Below, one piece after another: positions 1 to 9,164 of a DNA stretch of 64,000 nt (position 1 is its first letter; each line of letters starts with the position of its first letter). Both the position numbers and the translations under genes were made by a program. Below the pieces are notes generated by a model. That model saw only the letters and a list, made by a program, of their open reading frames with translations, was not told the origin of the DNA and did not search any database. Source of the DNA: Bradyrhizobiaceae bacterium (lineage in GTDB: Bacteria > Pseudomonadota > Alphaproteobacteria > Rhizobiales > Xanthobacteraceae); NCBI GenBank assembly GCA_020853885.1, contig JADYXZ010000017.1, forward strand, positions 124,001 through 188,000, given 5' to 3'.

Positions 1-797
1 TCCAGATCAGCCGCTGGGTCGGCTTCTGGCCGGCGCTCGTCGTGGGGCCGGTTCTGGTCGGCGCCATCGGCGCCGTGGTCGAGCGTTTCGGGCTGCGCAA
101 CGTGCACCGGCACGGGCATGTACCGGAGCTCCTGTTCACCTTCGGCCTTGCGTTCGTGATCGAGGAAGTCGTGCAGATGATCTGGGGCAAGTCGCCGGTC
201 GATTTCCGCGTACCCGAGGTGCTCGATTTCCCCGCCTTCACGATCTTTGCCACCAACTATCCGGCCTACAAGCTGTTCATGCTGCTGATCTCGATCGGCA
301 TCTTCGTCGCGCTGTTTGCCGTGCTTACGAAGACCCGCATCGGCCTCATCGTGCAGGCGTCGCTCACGCATCCGAATATGGTCGCGCATCTCGGCCACAA
401 CGTGCCGCTGGTGTTCATGCTGGTGTTCGGCCTGGGCTCGGCGCTCGCGGCCATCGCGGGCGTGATCGCCGGCCCCGCGCTGGTCACGCAATCCAACATG
501 GCCGCACTCCTCGGGCCGATCCTGTTCGTGGTCGTGGTGGTCGGCGGTCTCGGCTCGCTGTCCGGCGCCTTCGTCGCGTCGTTGCTGATCGGATTGTTGC
601 AGACCTTCGCCGTGTCGGTGAACGTTTCGCTTGCCGATGTCTTCGCGGTGTTCGGATTCACCCCTGGTCCTGACTCGATGCTGGACGACCTCTGGCGCGT
701 CACGGTCGCCCAGATTGCGCCGATCCTGCCGTATCTGCTGCTCGTGCTCGTGCTGATCCTGAAACCGTCCGGCCTCATGGGAACGCGCGAGACATGA
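1..797 (+). CDS. livH: Branched-chain amino acid ABC transporter permease LivH (5' truncated)
   Basis: The reading frame is open from base 3 to the stop at 795-797 (264 residues visible), so the true start lies before the window. The product is a polytopic inner-membrane permease. It has the LivH family core with repeated hydrophobic helices and the stretch VVVVGGLGSLSGA, which marks the permease half of HAAT-type importers. It would form the translocation channel with LivM and be driven by LivG and LivF. The segment before the last helix, with residues such as FGFTPGPDSMLDD, is longer than in classical LivH. The stop overlaps the livM start by 4 bp (ATGA), indicating translational coupling. 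The substrate is unknown; amino acids or related carboxylates are likely. Confidence 0.93.
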   Translation, partial: QISRWVGFWPALVVGPVLVGAIGAVVERFGLRNVHRHGHVPELLFTFGLAFVIEEVVQMIWGKSPVDFRVPEVLDFPAFTIFATNYPAYKLFMLLISIGIFVALFAVLTKTRIGLIVQASLTHPNMVAHLGHNVPLVFMLVFGLGSALAAIAGVIAGPALVTQSNMAALLGPILFVVVVVGGLGSLSGAFVASLLIGLLQTFAVSVNVSLADVFAVFGFTPGPDSMLDDLWRVTVAQIAPILPYLLLVLVLILKPSGLMGTRET

Positions 798-2101
798 CGG
801 ACCGGGTCGTCAACGCCGTCGTCGGATCGGCCTCGCGCGGTGTGCCAATGAGCGCGCTGGCCCGTTACGGCGTCTGGGTTGTCGCCGCCGCCGTCCTTGC
901 CGTCCTGCCGTTCGTGTTCGGCAGCGGCCTGGCGCTGACCGTCATGAGCCTGATGGGGATCGCCGTCATCTTCTCGCTTTCCTACAACATCCTGCTCGGC
1001 CAGACCGGACTCCTGTCCTTCGGGCATGCCGTCTATTACGGATTCGGCGGCTATCTCGCCGTGCATGCGATGAAGGCAATCGTCGCCAACGGACTGCCGG
1101 TGCCACTGCCGGTCATTCCGCTGGTCGGCGGGCTCGCCGGCCTGTTCTTCGCCGCGCTCTTCGGATGGGTTTCGACCAAGCGCAGCGGCACTGCCTTCGC
1201 GATGATCTCGCTCGGGCTTGCCGAGCTGATCGGCTCGAGCGCGTTGATCCTGCGCGGCTTCTTCGGCGGCGAGGAGGGAATCACCGCCGACCGCACCAAG
1301 CTCTTGCGCATTCTCGACTGGAGTTTCGGTCCGCAGGTGCAGGTCTATTACCTCATCGCGGTCTGGTGTCTGCTCTGCGCGATTCTGATGTACGCCGTCA
1401 CGCGCACGCCGCTCGGCCGCATGTGCAACGCCGTGCGCGACAATCCCGAGCGCGTGCAGTTTGTCGGCTATGACCCGCGCATGGTGCGCTTCCTCGCGTT
1501 CTGCCTGTCCGGCCTTTTTGCCGGCGTTGCCGGCGCGCTGGCCGCCATCAATTTCGAGATCGCCAATTCGGCGCTGTTCGGCGCGGTCCAGTCCGGCACC
1601 GTGCTGCTTGCCACCTTCATGGGTGGCGCCGGCTTCTTCTTCGGGCCGGTGCTCGGCGCCGTCCTCGTCGTCTATCTCCAGTTGATGCTCAGCGATCTGA
1701 CGGGGATCTGGCAGCTCTATTTCGGCCTGTTGTTCATTGCGATGGTGATGTTCGCCCCGTCCGGGCTCGCCGGCCTTATCATGATGCACCGGCCGCTGTG
1801 GCGCGCCCGCGCCCTGCACCGGATGGTGCCGGCTTATTTCGTCGCGCTCGTGCCGTTGCTCGTCATGCTGGCGGGCGCCGCCCTGATGATCGAGATGTTC
1901 CACCATCTGATGGTGAAGGCGGTGGAAGGACCGGCGATGAAGTTCATGTACATTCCGCTGCACGCCAACGCCGTCGGGCCCTGGCTCGTCGGCCTGCTGA
2001 TGGCCGGCGGCGGCTTTCTGCTGTTCCACCGGAGCTTCCGCGTCGTGGCCGCAGCCTGGAACCGCACCGGCGTGGCCGACGCGGCAGGGGGGCGTCCGTG
2101 A
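794..2101 (+). CDS. livM: Branched-chain amino acid ABC transporter permease LivM, C-terminally extended
   Basis: A 435-residue inner-membrane permease. The LivM signature region near residue 70 (YNILLGQTGLLSFGHA) and the later SGLFAGVAGALAA helix are clear. Classical LivM ends soon after the GLAGL motif, here near residue 324. This protein continues for about 110 residues with two more predicted membrane segments, near 344-364 and 393-409. It overlaps livH by 4 bp and livG by 4 bp (GTGA), so livHMGF is one translationally coupled operon. An ATG at 848 is a possible later start, but the ATGA coupling favours 794. Confidence 0.92.
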   Translation: MTDRVVNAVVGSASRGVPMSALARYGVWVVAAAVLAVLPFVFGSGLALTVMSLMGIAVIFSLSYNILLGQTGLLSFGHAVYYGFGGYLAVHAMKAIVANGLPVPLPVIPLVGGLAGLFFAALFGWVSTKRSGTAFAMISLGLAELIGSSALILRGFFGGEEGITADRTKLLRILDWSFGPQVQVYYLIAVWCLLCAILMYAVTRTPLGRMCNAVRDNPERVQFVGYDPRMVRFLAFCLSGLFAGVAGALAAINFEIANSALFGAVQSGTVLLATFMGGAGFFFGPVLGAVLVVYLQLMLSDLTGIWQLYFGLLFIAMVMFAPSGLAGLIMMHRPLWRARALHRMVPAYFVALVPLLVMLAGAALMIEMFHHLMVKAVEGPAMKFMYIPLHANAVGPWLVGLLMAGGGFLLFHRSFRVVAAAWNRTGVADAAGGRP

Positions 2102-2850
2102 ACGCGCCGGCGATCGAGCTGCGCGGCGTGCGCAAGAGTTTCGGCGCCACCGAGGTCATCCGCGGGGTCGATCTCGCGGTGGCAGCGGGCGAGCGGCACG
2201 CGGTGATCGGCCCGAACGGCGCGGGCAAGTCCACCCTGTTCAACCTGGTGAGCGGTCTGCTCGCTCCGAGTTCGGGCTCGATCCTGCTCAAGGGCGACGA
2301 TGTCACCGGCCTGCCGCCGCAGCTCATCAACCGCCGCGGACTTTCACGCAGCTTCCAGGTGACCAACATCTTCCATCGCATGAGCGTTTGGGAGAACGTG
2401 CGTTGCGGCCTGCTGTGGGCGGGGGGCCAACGCTACAGCTTCTGGCGCAGCGTCGACAATTTGTCCGAGATCAACGCGCGCACCGAGCGGGTCCTTGCCG
2501 ACTTCAACCTGCTCGAGCGGCGCGATGTGGCGGCGGGCGTGCTCACCTACGCGGAGCAGCGGGCGCTCGAGATCGCCATCACCATTGCCGGCGGCGCCGA
2601 CGTGATCCTGCTCGACGAGCCGACCGCCGGGATGAGCCGGCACGAGACCGACCGCGCGGTCGAGCTGATCCGCCGCATCAGCGAGGGCCGCACGCTGATC
2701 ATCGTCGAGCACGACATGAGCGTGGTGTTCGGGCTCGCCGACCGCATCTCCGTGCTGGTCTATGGCGAGATCGTGGCCTCCGGCACGCCGCAGGAAATCC
2801 GCAACAGCGCGCGCGTCAAGGAAGCCTATCTGGGTCAGGAGGCGCACTGA
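2098..2850 (+). CDS. livG: Branched-chain amino acid ABC transporter ATP-binding protein LivG
   Basis: A 250-residue ABC ATPase starting at a GTG that overlaps the livM stop. The Walker A motif GPNGAGKS (residues 38-45) is intact, the Walker B region reads VILLDEPTAGM, and the H-loop histidine lies in IIVEHDM. The signature motif is degenerate (LTYAEQRALEIA in place of LSGGQ), as is usual for LivG proteins. It should pair with LivF to power the LivHM channel on the cytoplasmic face. The stop overlaps the livF start by one base (TGATG). Confidence 0.94.
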   Translation: MNAPAIELRGVRKSFGATEVIRGVDLAVAAGERHAVIGPNGAGKSTLFNLVSGLLAPSSGSILLKGDDVTGLPPQLINRRGLSRSFQVTNIFHRMSVWENVRCGLLWAGGQRYSFWRSVDNLSEINARTERVLADFNLLERRDVAAGVLTYAEQRALEIAITIAGGADVILLDEPTAGMSRHETDRAVELIRRISEGRTLIIVEHDMSVVFGLADRISVLVYGEIVASGTPQEIRNSARVKEAYLGQEAH

Positions 2851-3545
2851 TGCTGCAGGTGCGCGAGCTCCATGCCTACTACGGCAAGAGCCACATCCTG
2901 CACGGCGTCGATCTCGACGTCGCCAAGGGCGAGGTGGTGAGTCTCCTGGGTCGCAACGGCGTCGGCCGCTCCACCACGATCAAGGCCATCATCGGCGAGG
3001 TGCCGCCGGCCGGCAGCATCCGTTTCAAGGGGGAGGAGATCGCCGGCTGGCCGAGCTACCGCATCGCCCGCCGCGGGCTCGGCTACGTGCCGGAAAACCG
3101 CGACATCTTTCCTTCGCTCACGGTCCGCCAGAATCTGCTGCTCGGCCTCAAGGACACGCGGCGGCCGGGTAAGTGGAAGATCGAGGACATGCTCGCCATG
3201 TTCCCCAATCTCGCGAGCCGCGCCGACAACCTCGCCGGCGTCCTGTCCGGCGGCGAGAAGCAGATGCTGACGATCTGCCGCACGCTCATGGGCGACCCCG
3301 ACCTCATCATGATCGACGAGCCGACCGAAGGCCTGGCGCCGCTGATCGTGCGCCAGGTCGGCGACCTCATTTCCGAGATCGCGCGCCGGGGCGTCGCGAT
3401 CCTCCTGGTCGAGCAGAAGCTGTCGATCGCCCTCGACATTTCGGCGCGCGTCTATGTGATGGGCCACGGCACCATCGTGTTCGAGGGCACGCCGGCTGCG
3501 CTGAAAGCCGATGCGGCCGTGCGCCGCGAGTGGCTGGAGGTGTGA
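2850..3545 (+). CDS. livF: Branched-chain amino acid ABC transporter ATP-binding protein LivF, arginine in Walker A
   Basis: A 231-residue ABC ATPase, the last gene of livHMGF. The signature motif LSGGEKQ, the Walker B LIMIDEPTEG and the LivF-type glutamine switch (ILLVEQK in place of a histidine) are present. The Walker A loop reads GRNGVGRST, so the normally invariant lysine is arginine at residue 40 (codon CGC at 2967-2969). If this site hydrolyses ATP poorly, the transporter would be asymmetric, with LivG carrying the main catalytic site. Similar GRNGVGRS variants may exist in other LivF proteins, but I cannot check that here. Confidence 0.93.
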   Translation: MLQVRELHAYYGKSHILHGVDLDVAKGEVVSLLGRNGVGRSTTIKAIIGEVPPAGSIRFKGEEIAGWPSYRIARRGLGYVPENRDIFPSLTVRQNLLLGLKDTRRPGKWKIEDMLAMFPNLASRADNLAGVLSGGEKQMLTICRTLMGDPDLIMIDEPTEGLAPLIVRQVGDLISEIARRGVAILLVEQKLSIALDISARVYVMGHGTIVFEGTPAALKADAAVRREWLEV

Positions 3546-3567
3546 CGGGGGCCGGCAGCACATCCGC

Positions 3568-3614
3568 GTCATCCTGAGGTGCGAGCCGGCGTAGCCGGCG
3601 AGCCTCGAAGGGTG
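3568..3614. repeat. Intergenic palindrome, CATCCTGAGG...CCTCGAAGGGTGA type
   Basis: Begins GTCATCCTGAGGTGCGAG and ends CCTCGAAGGGTGA, with the internal stem GCCGGC-GTA-GCCGGC. The same family recurs at 7451, 7571, 21458, 46999 and 59526. It lies directly after livF and could serve as its 3' stem-loop. Confidence 0.8.
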
Positions 3615-3631
3615 ACGCGCGCCACCATTTT

Positions 3632-3846
3632 CGTCATCCCGGGCGCGGCGAGGCGCGCAGCAACGCGGAGCGGTGCGCCGCAGACCCGGGATCGCTATCA
3701 GCTAAACTCCTCGTCATTCCGGGGCGCCGCCGAGCAACGCGAGGCGGCGAGCCCGGAATCCATCGACGTTTCAGCTTGTCGCGATGCAGCTTGGATTCCG
3801 GGCTCGCGGCCCCGGAGCAAGTCCGGGGCCGCGCCCCGGAATGACG
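3632..3846. repeat. Two adjacent intergenic palindromes, GTCATCCCGGG and GTCATTCCGGGG types
   Basis: The first element (3632-3693) runs from GTCATCCCGGGCG to AGACCCGGGATC. The second (3712-3846) starts GTCATTCCGGGGCGC, has an internal AGCCCGGAATCCAT / TTGGATTCCGGGCT palindrome, and ends CGCCCCGGAATGAC. Related elements occur at 5731-5852 and 56318-56355. Together with 3568-3614 they fill the gap between livF and the hisS remnant. Confidence 0.8.
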
Positions 3847-3847
3847 G

Positions 3848-4009
3848 CTACTGAATCCCGTGCCGTGCCAGCACTTCTTTCACGGCCTCGACGAGCTTGC
3901 CTTCCGGCACCGAGAACTGCGCCGGCCGGTCGCCGCGCCATTCCTCGCGTGAGGCCACGGTCTCCGCGGCCTTGGCACCGAGGATCAGGTCCTTGATCTG
4001 CACTTCGCT
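3848..4009 (-). pseudogene. hisS': Displaced C-terminal remnant of a histidyl-tRNA synthetase gene
   Basis: Read on the minus strand, this frame encodes 53 residues. It begins SEVQIKDLILGAKAAE, continues through REEWRGDRPAQFSVPE and ends EVLARHGIQ before a TAG stop; another in-frame stop (4010-4012) closes it upstream. It aligns with the C-terminus of the intact hisS next door ([15 protein letters not shown] ... [15 protein letters not shown]), sharing the KDL.LG core and the VP..LV pattern. Hand-counted GC is about 75% at 3901-3960, like the surrounding genome and unlike the 43% just past 4021. It has no start codon and is separated from the intact hisS stop by 22 bp. I read it as the native hisS 3' end, left behind when a foreign 3' segment replaced the gene body. 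Confidence 0.75.
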
Positions 4010-5180
4010 CTATCCAACGTTGTCTCAACTCTCAGGATATCTGGTCTGTTTCAATGACGCGATTTTGCAAGAGCAACTGAATAATTGCAGGCACGAGATG
4101 TTCTCGTGGCACGATCATTTGCGCGCCTGATTGTCGTCGAAGGTGCTCAGCACGATCGCTATCTTTGTCCGAAAGCCTCGAGCCCAGCATTAGATCCTTC
4201 ACTGTTACAACCGGGCCGCCAGGTCTATGTCTTTCGTCTGATCCCTGAATCACAACACAAGGTGAGTTGCGTTTGTCAGCGTACTTAAGTTGGTTGGGAA
4301 AATTCTTCGGATTTCCAAGATAGAGTTCAGCGCGGATACCAGCATCTCGCAGTTCTTTCACCATGCCTTGATACTCACCCATCCGCTCCTTATCCATGAC
4401 CGTAACAATGACCGGCCCTGGCTGTGGCTTCACTTGAATCTTGCCGGTATGTTGAAGTGCGGCGAGCAACCGTGAAACGCCGATAGAGAATCCAGTTGCG
4501 GGGACTTTTTGTCCCGTGAAGCGGGCAATGAGACCATCGTAACGACCGCCGCCTGCAACGGAGCCAAATCGAACTAGCCGTCCCTTCTCGTCCTTCACTT
4601 CGAAAGTTAGCTCAGCCTCGTAAACTGGGCCTGTGTAATATTCGAGGCCACGAACGACGGACGTGTCAACGAGAATGCGTGCGCTGCCATATCTGGCGCG
4701 ATACGCTAGCGCAGCGATTTCATCCAATTCGTCCAAGCCCTGCTCGAACAGCGGGCTATTGAAGTGACCACGCAACGTCTCGATCGTTCTTGAGTTTCGG
4801 ATCGGCACTCGCGCGGGATCATTGCCGAATTTAAAGTTGTAATAGAGCGCATCCGCAGCTTCCCACGAAGGTAGTTCTTCTCCCTCTTGAAGATTTTGCG
4901 GAGGTCGCGTGAGCAGGTATTGAATCGGAGCGATCTGTTCTTCACTTAGTCCAGCGCCCTTAGTAAAGTCTCCGCTCTCGTCTTGTCGTCCGTCGCCTAA
5001 CAATTGCTTCACGCCCGCCCATCCAAGGCGGTCGTACTTGTCGACGGCACGCAGCACGATCAAGCGACGATAAAAATTATCTTCGCCGCTCAACCCGATG
5101 AAATCAAGAATTCCATCTAGCAATTTGCGACTGTTCACTTTGACCACATATTGTCGTCTCAATCCTAATTCTTCCATCGT
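4010..5180. other. Low-GC segment replacing most of hisS
   Basis: The segment runs from just after the high-GC hisS remnant (4009) to about 5180 inside the hisS coding sequence. Four 60-base lines counted by hand gave 43% (4021), 52% (4321), 58% (4681) and 53% (5041). Neighbouring lines gave 75% (3901) and 62% (5461). It supplies a complete HisRS C-terminal region in frame with the high-GC N-terminal part. The 3' boundary at about 4010 is sharp; the internal boundary is uncertain by some tens of bases. Confidence 0.65.
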
Positions 5181-5654
5181 GTCCGCCGCCAGCATGCACA
5201 TCTCCGCGTCGGCGGCGACACTTGCCGCGCCCACCGTGTCCGCGTCGAATTGCATGAATTGGCGGAAGCGGCCCGGTCCCGGCTTCTCGTTGCGGAACAC
5301 CCACCCATATCGATAAGAGCGATAGGGCAACGCGAGGTGCTGGAAATTCTCGGCGACGTAGCGCGCGAGCGGCGCGGTCAGGTCGTAGCGCAGCGATAGC
5401 CACTGCTCGTCGTCATCCTGGAACGAAAAGACGCCTTCGTTCGGCCGGTCCTGGTCGGGCAGGAATTTTCCCAGTGCGTCGGTGTATTCGATCGCCGGCG
5501 TCTCCACCGCCTCGAACCCGTAGCGCTCATAGACCGCGCGGATCTTCTCGATCATCTCGCGCGTGGCCGCGAGCTCCGCCGGCCCGCGGTCGGCAAGCCC
5601 GCGCGGCAGCCGCGCCTTGATCTTGTTGCTCTTTTGCTTGGGGTTCTTGTTCAT
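4032..5654 (-). CDS. hisS: Histidyl-tRNA synthetase, mosaic gene
   Basis: A 540-residue class II synthetase that charges tRNA-His. The start is the ATG at 5652-5654 (MNKNPKQKS); the frame upstream of it only reads through a repeat. Motif 2 ([14 protein letters not shown], about residues 120-135), the HisRS motif RGLEYYTG and motif 3 (GFSIGVSRL) are all present, followed by the anticodon-binding domain, so the enzyme looks functional. Base composition changes inside the gene. The N-terminal third is typical of the genome (62% GC at 5461-5520), whereas sampled lines between 4021 and 5100 average about 52%, with codons such as AAT, TTA and TCT. The change lies near 5160-5180 (about residue 159). 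See the remnant at 3848-4009. Confidence 0.95.
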   Translation of the reverse strand: MNKNPKQKSNKIKARLPRGLADRGPAELAATREMIEKIRAVYERYGFEAVETPAIEYTDALGKFLPDQDRPNEGVFSFQDDDEQWLSLRYDLTAPLARYVAENFQHLALPYRSYRYGWVFRNEKPGPGRFRQFMQFDADTVGAASVAADAEMCMLAADTMEELGLRRQYVVKVNSRKLLDGILDFIGLSGEDNFYRRLIVLRAVDKYDRLGWAGVKQLLGDGRQDESGDFTKGAGLSEEQIAPIQYLLTRPPQNLQEGEELPSWEAADALYYNFKFGNDPARVPIRNSRTIETLRGHFNSPLFEQGLDELDEIAALAYRARYGSARILVDTSVVRGLEYYTGPVYEAELTFEVKDEKGRLVRFGSVAGGGRYDGLIARFTGQKVPATGFSIGVSRLLAALQHTGKIQVKPQPGPVIVTVMDKERMGEYQGMVKELRDAGIRAELYLGNPKNFPNQLKYADKRNSPCVVIQGSDERHRPGGPVVTVKDLMLGSRLSDKDSDRAEHLRRQSGAQMIVPREHLVPAIIQLLLQNRVIETDQIS

Positions 5655-5730
5655 GGTCTCTCGCAATCGTGCGGCGGGTCTAGACGAGGGCAGGGAAGGC
5701 GGCAAGCGCCTGACCCGCCAATAACTCAAT

Positions 5731-5852
5731 GTCATCCCGGCCGAGCACGCCCGCGTCAGCGGGCGGGCGAGAGCCGGGATCCAGGAACACTGACGCCGGT
5801 GGTCCTGGATCCCGGGTCTCGCGATGCATTCGCATCGCTCGCCCGGGATGAC
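5731..5852. repeat. Long intergenic palindrome, GTCATCCCGG type
   Basis: Starts GTCATCCCGGCCGAG and ends GCTCGCCCGGGATGAC. The inner arms are AGCCGGGATCCAGGA and TCCTGGATCCCGGGT. It fills the gap between the sigma-54 regulator and hisS and has no coding potential of its own. Confidence 0.8.
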
Positions 5853-5856
5853 AGTT

Positions 5857-7326
<1,470 letters not shown>

Positions 7327-7450
7327 AGCCGGGCGACCCCTCGACGCGGACTGGTGACAGGCAAGGGCGCGGCTCGGCGCCCCCGAAGGCGCCCACCTTG
7401 GCCGAACAGGGTAAATAAAGGCTTTCGCCGGCAACGGCTTGCTTGCGATC

Positions 7451-7615
7451 TCACCCTTCGAGACGCGGCCACGCAAGTCGGCTTTAGCCGACTTGCGCAC
7501 TTGTCGTGCCGATCTCGGGTAAACCCGAGATCGGTGGCCGCTCCTCAGGGTGAGGTCTCTTTTCTTCTTCCCTCATCCTGAGGAGGGCGCGAAGCGCCCG
7601 TCTCGAAGGATGAGG
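7451..7615. repeat. Palindromic repeat cluster upstream of the aminotransferase
   Basis: A long element at 7451-7556 opens TCACCCTTCGAGACGCGG, contains the hairpins AAGTCGGCTTTAGCCGACTT and CCGATCTCGGG...CCCGAGATCGG, and closes CTCCTCAGGGTGAGG. A short element at 7571-7615 runs from CCTCATCCTGAGGAGGGCGC to TCTCGAAGGATGAGG. The rest of the 374-bp gap between the regulator and the aminotransferase (7327-7450 and 7616-7700) holds nothing I recognise except the ribosome-binding site before 7701. Confidence 0.8.
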
Positions 7616-7700
7616 GCGGAATACGAGGCCGCCCGCCGATGTTTCGGCGCACGCCGCGGCCTGATAGGTTGCCCACGAAATCCTCCGGGGAACAACAGAC

Positions 7701-9053
7701 ATGTCGCGCGCAAGCACCCAGTCGCGGGAACTCGGCACACTCTCGCCCAACGATCTCGAAGCCTACTGGATGCCGTTCACCGCGAACCGCGCCTTCAAGC
7801 AGCGGCCGCGGCTCGTCGTCCGCGCCAGGGACATGCACTATTACAAGTCGGACGGCAGCGCGGTGCTCGACGGTGCCGCCGGCATGTGGTGCTGCAACGC
7901 CGGGCACAACCGTTCGCCGATCGTCGAGGCGATCCAGCGCCAGGCCGGCGAGCTCGACTATGCGCCGCCGTTTCAGTTCGGGATCCCGCAGGCGTTCACG
8001 CTGGCGAACCGCATCGCGGCGCTCGCGCCCGCCGGTCTCGATCACGTCTTCTTCGCCAACTCCGGCTCGGAGGCGGTCGACACCGCGCTGAAGATCGCGC
8101 TTGCCTATCATTCGGTGCGCGGGGAGGGCGGCCGCACGCGCCTGATCGGCCGCGAGCGCGGCTATCACGGCGCCGGCTTCGGCGGCACGTCCGTCGGCGG
8201 CATCGTCAGCAACCGCAAGCACTTCGGCACCCTGCTCGCCGGCGTCGATCATCTGCCGCACACCTATAATCGCGAAGAGCAGGCGTTCACCAAGGGCGAG
8301 CCGGAGTGGGGCGCGCATCTCGCCGACGAGCTCGAGCGCATCGTCGCGCTGCACGACGCCTCGACGATCGCCGCCGTCATCGTCGAGCCGATGGCGGGTT
8401 CGACCGGCGTCCTGCCGGCGCCGAAGGGTTACCTCCAGAGGTTACGCGCGATCTGCGACAAGTACGGCCTGCTCCTGATTTTCGACGAAGTCATCACCGG
8501 CTTCGGCCGCCTCGGCCATGCCTTCGCCGCCGAGCGCTACGGCGTGGTGCCGGACATGATCACCTTCGCCAAGGGCGTGACCTCCGGCACCGTGCCGATG
8601 GGCGGCGTCGTCGTGCGCAAGGGCATTCATGACGCCTTCATGCGCGGGCCCGAGCACGTGATCGAGCTGTTCCACGGCTATACCTATTCCGCGCACCCGC
8701 TCGCGGTCGCCGCCGGCCTCGCTACGCTCGACCTCTATCGCGAGGAAGACCTTTTCGCCCGTGCGAAGAAGCTCGAGCCGAAATGGGCCGATACCGCCAT
8801 GAGCCTGAAGAGCCTGTCCGGCGTCCTCGATATCCGCACCGTCGGCTTGACCGTCGCGATCGATCTCGCCTCGCGCCCCGACGCCTTCGGCCGGCGCGCC
8901 TTCGACATCATGGAACGCGGCTTCCATGAGGAGGGCTTGATGCTGCGTTCCCTTGGCGAGACGGTCGTGCTGACGCCGCCCCTGATCGTCTCCGAGGCGC
9001 AGGCCGGCGAGCTGTTCGACAAGCTGTCGAAGCTGATCCGCGCCACCGCCTGA
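7701..9053 (+). CDS. Class III omega-aminotransferase (beta-alanine/omega-amino acid:pyruvate type)
   Basis: A 450-residue PLP-dependent fold-type I transaminase. The family landmarks are clear: WMPFTANRAFK near the N-terminus, NSGSEAVDTALK for PLP phosphate binding, the aspartate motif IFDEVITGFGRLG, and the Schiff-base lysine K291 in TFAKGVTSG. Length and motifs fit omega-amino acid:pyruvate aminotransferase, which moves the amino group of beta-alanine or other omega-amines to pyruvate. Exact substrates cannot be read from sequence. The ATG at 7701 follows a GGGG-containing leader. Neighbours on both sides are unrelated, so it is probably monocistronic. Confidence 0.9.
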   Translation: MSRASTQSRELGTLSPNDLEAYWMPFTANRAFKQRPRLVVRARDMHYYKSDGSAVLDGAAGMWCCNAGHNRSPIVEAIQRQAGELDYAPPFQFGIPQAFTLANRIAALAPAGLDHVFFANSGSEAVDTALKIALAYHSVRGEGGRTRLIGRERGYHGAGFGGTSVGGIVSNRKHFGTLLAGVDHLPHTYNREEQAFTKGEPEWGAHLADELERIVALHDASTIAAVIVEPMAGSTGVLPAPKGYLQRLRAICDKYGLLLIFDEVITGFGRLGHAFAAERYGVVPDMITFAKGVTSGTVPMGGVVVRKGIHDAFMRGPEHVIELFHGYTYSAHPLAVAAGLATLDLYREEDLFARAKKLEPKWADTAMSLKSLSGVLDIRTVGLTVAIDLASRPDAFGRRAFDIMERGFHEEGLMLRSLGETVVLTPPLIVSEAQAGELFDKLSKLIRATA

Positions 9054-9164
9054 AATCTTTTTGCGCCGCTTCCGCACGATTCCGCGTCCGGCTATGGTGA
9101 CACGGGGCGATTCGTGACTACACTCCCCATCGGGGGATGAGGCCGGCTGACGCCGCGCCTGTGG

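Noticed and set aside
266..2029. A 587-codon open frame on the minus strand across livH and livM
   Set aside because: It is the antisense shadow of two clear membrane-protein genes, caused by high third-position GC. Its product is a low-complexity His/Arg/Glu-rich string without a domain.
3546..3846. CRISPR array suggested by the run of short repeats
   Set aside because: The units are unrelated palindromes, not regularly spaced identical repeats, and no cas genes are present.
4010..5180. A genomic island inserted at hisS
   Set aside because: The low-GC DNA contains only hisS coding sequence and 22 bp of flank; there is no integrase, transposase or cargo gene, so gene replacement is the better description.
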